A DNA stretch of 7,205 nt from NCBI GenBank assembly GCA_947090235.1, contig CAMUNJ010000043.1:1-7205 (forward strand). Reading direction: 5' to 3'. Below are positions 6,398 through 7,205 of the stretch, piece by piece. The DNA is from an uncultured Bacillota bacterium (GTDB taxonomy: Bacteria; Bacillota; Clostridia; Christensenellales; UBA1242). The notes under the pieces are model-generated. The model was not told the origin of the DNA. It was given only the letters and a program-made list of their open reading frames with translations, and made no database searches. A program made the position numbers and the translations under genes. Position 1 is the stretch's first letter, and each line of letters opens with the position of its first letter.

Positions 6398-6907
6398 TTA
6401 AATCAATTCAATAATTACCATTTCAGCGGCATCACCACGGCGTTGACCGAGTTTGATAATTCTAGTGTATCCACCACCTTGACCAACTTCTTTAGCACGT
6501 TTAGCATATTTTGGTGCATAAACATTAAATATTTTCTCAAGTAATGGATGATTAATTCCTTCAGTTCTTGCCTTGAAAGCGTCAATAGACTCTTTTGGGA
6601 GTCTTTGTTCTTGACGGTCGTATACATAAGACATAATCTTTCTACGTGCTTGAAGTTTCTTTGGTCCATCATTAACAACTTCTGTCTTAACTTTAACACC
6701 CTTATCATCTTTAATCTCTTTAGTCACTTTAACAGTGTCTTCATAAGTGTTCATTGCAAGAGTGATGAGTTTTTCAGCTTGAGATCTAACAGATTTAGCT
6801 TTAGCAGCAGTTGTTTCAATTTTACCAAACCAAAGAAGGTCAGACACAAGTCCACGAACAAGTGCATTAGTTTCTTTTGAAGGTCTTCCTAATTTTTGGT
6901 TAGTCAT
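6398..6907 (-). CDS. rplQ: Large ribosomal subunit protein L17 (bL17), extended form
   Basis: Structural protein of the 50S subunit near the peptide exit tunnel. Recognisable landmarks are KLGRPSKETNALVRGL (5-20), the IETT segment (30-33), EKLITLA (45-51), ARRK (87-90) and the C-terminal GGGYTRIIKLGQRRGDAAEM (144-163). At 169 aa it is about 40-50 aa longer than the usual ~115-130 aa protein. The extra residues fall in two places, about 53-84 (charged, Lys/Val-rich) and about 97-117. I recall similar insertions in some Clostridia, so this is probably lineage-typical and not a fusion. The ATG has AGGAG (6914-6918) six bases upstream and follows the rpoA stop by 19 bases, with no promoter between, so the two are cotranscribed. 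The transcript ends at a terminator two bases past the stop. Confidence 0.95.
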   Translation of the reverse strand: MTNQKLGRPSKETNALVRGLVSDLLWFGKIETTAAKAKSVRSQAEKLITLAMNTYEDTVKVTKEIKDDKGVKVKTEVVNDGPKKLQARRKIMSYVYDRQEQRLPKESIDAFKARTEGINHPLLEKIFNVYAPKYAKRAKEVGQGGGYTRIIKLGQRRGDAAEMVIIELI

Positions 6908-6926
6908 AATTTTCTCCTTTTAAAGT

Positions 6927-7205
6927 TTAGTCTTCGTCTTTACGAAGTGAAAGTCCATAACTTTCAAGTTTTTGAACAACCTCATCAATAGACTTAATGC
7001 CAAGGTTTTTAACTTTAAGCATATCGCCTCTTGATTTTTTAATAAGGTCTTCAACAGTATTAACACCTGCTCTCTTCAAGCAGTTATATGAACGAACAGA
7101 AAGGTCCATTTCTTCAATAGGAAGTTCCATAAGTTTCACTTGTTTATCTTCTTCGCGTGAAACAAGAATTTCCATATCACTCATTTGAGAACAAAGTTCA
7201 ACAAA
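6927..7205 (-). CDS. rpoA: RNA polymerase alpha subunit, C-terminal end (partial)
   Basis: The last 92 residues of the RNA polymerase alpha subunit; the gene runs off the right edge of the window, and the frame is open through base 7205, so the ATG at 7184 is internal. Visible is an acidic linker, the MELPIEEMDLSVRS entry to the alpha C-terminal domain, then RSYNCLKRAG (38-47). Arg38, Asn41 and Cys42 match E. coli R265, N268 and C269, which contact UP-element DNA. NLGIKS (67-72) retains the Gly and Lys-Ser of E. coli G296, K298 and S299; the position of K297 is Ile. The domain binds UP elements and activators. rpoA followed by rplQ is the conserved end of the alpha operon in Bacillota. Confidence 0.97.
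   Translation of the reverse strand, partial: FVELCSQMSDMEILVSREEDKQVKLMELPIEEMDLSVRSYNCLKRAGVNTVEDLIKKSRGDMLKVKNLGIKSIDEVVQKLESYGLSLRKDED

Noticed and set aside
6415..6880. Open frames at 6415-6708 (-) and 6548-6880 (+)
   Set aside because: Both lie within rplQ, which is certain from its protein motifs; the alternative translations are low-complexity and lack start signals.
6997..7188. Open frame on the + strand at 6997-7188
   Set aside because: Antisense to the rpoA C-terminal domain; Ser/Ile-rich shadow translation.
1..7205. Mobile element, CRISPR array or tRNA genes
   Set aside because: No transposase, integrase, terminal inverted repeats, spaced direct repeats or cloverleaf sequence was seen; neighbours are core genes.

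Overview
The window is an AT-rich, chromosomal, housekeeping-type segment from a low-GC Gram-positive bacterium. The best guess is an anaerobic, gut-type Clostridia/Bacillota lineage, possibly uncultured. Reasons: the rpoA-rplQ gene order, purine-rich GGAGG/AGGAG ribosome binding sites, sigma-A-type promoters, U-tract terminators, an oxygen-sensitive class III ribonucleotide reductase, and an L17 protein with insertions of a kind I associate with Clostridia. Ordinary stop codons (TAA, TGA) end genes and TGG encodes Trp, so there is no sign of a recoded genetic code.

Layout. The left 2.9 kb is on the + strand: a SAM-dependent methyltransferase (10-1155) overlaps by 4 bases an ABC-exporter-like membrane protein (1152-2939). 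Everything to the right is on the - strand. Read in its own direction from the right edge, it holds the 3' end of rpoA, then rplQ (L17), two terminators in tandem, a regulatory region with two NrdR-like boxes and two candidate promoters, nrdD-nrdG (anaerobic NTP reductase and its radical-SAM activase), a terminator, and a single-gene unit for an unrecognised 145-aa protein. That unit has a near-perfect sigma-A promoter and ends in a bidirectional terminator shared with the convergent ABC gene.

How the genes work together. rpoA-rplQ is the tail of the ribosomal alpha operon and is closed by its own terminators. nrdDG makes dNTPs without oxygen; the paired 16-bp boxes 32 bp apart fit repression by NrdR when dNTP/ATP is plentiful. 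The methyltransferase and the ABC-like protein look translationally coupled, but no shared pathway is evident.

What stands out. The ABC-like protein keeps the full exporter fold and an intact 595-codon frame, yet every ATP-handling motif (Walker A, Q-loop, signature, Walker B, H-loop) is altered, so it looks like a pseudo-ATPase transporter. The methyltransferase carries a CCQH motif and an ATD motif resembling the eukaryotic Trm13/METTL25 group. The small protein behind the strong promoter is unassigned. I see no CRISPR, mobile element, tRNA, or obvious defence system.
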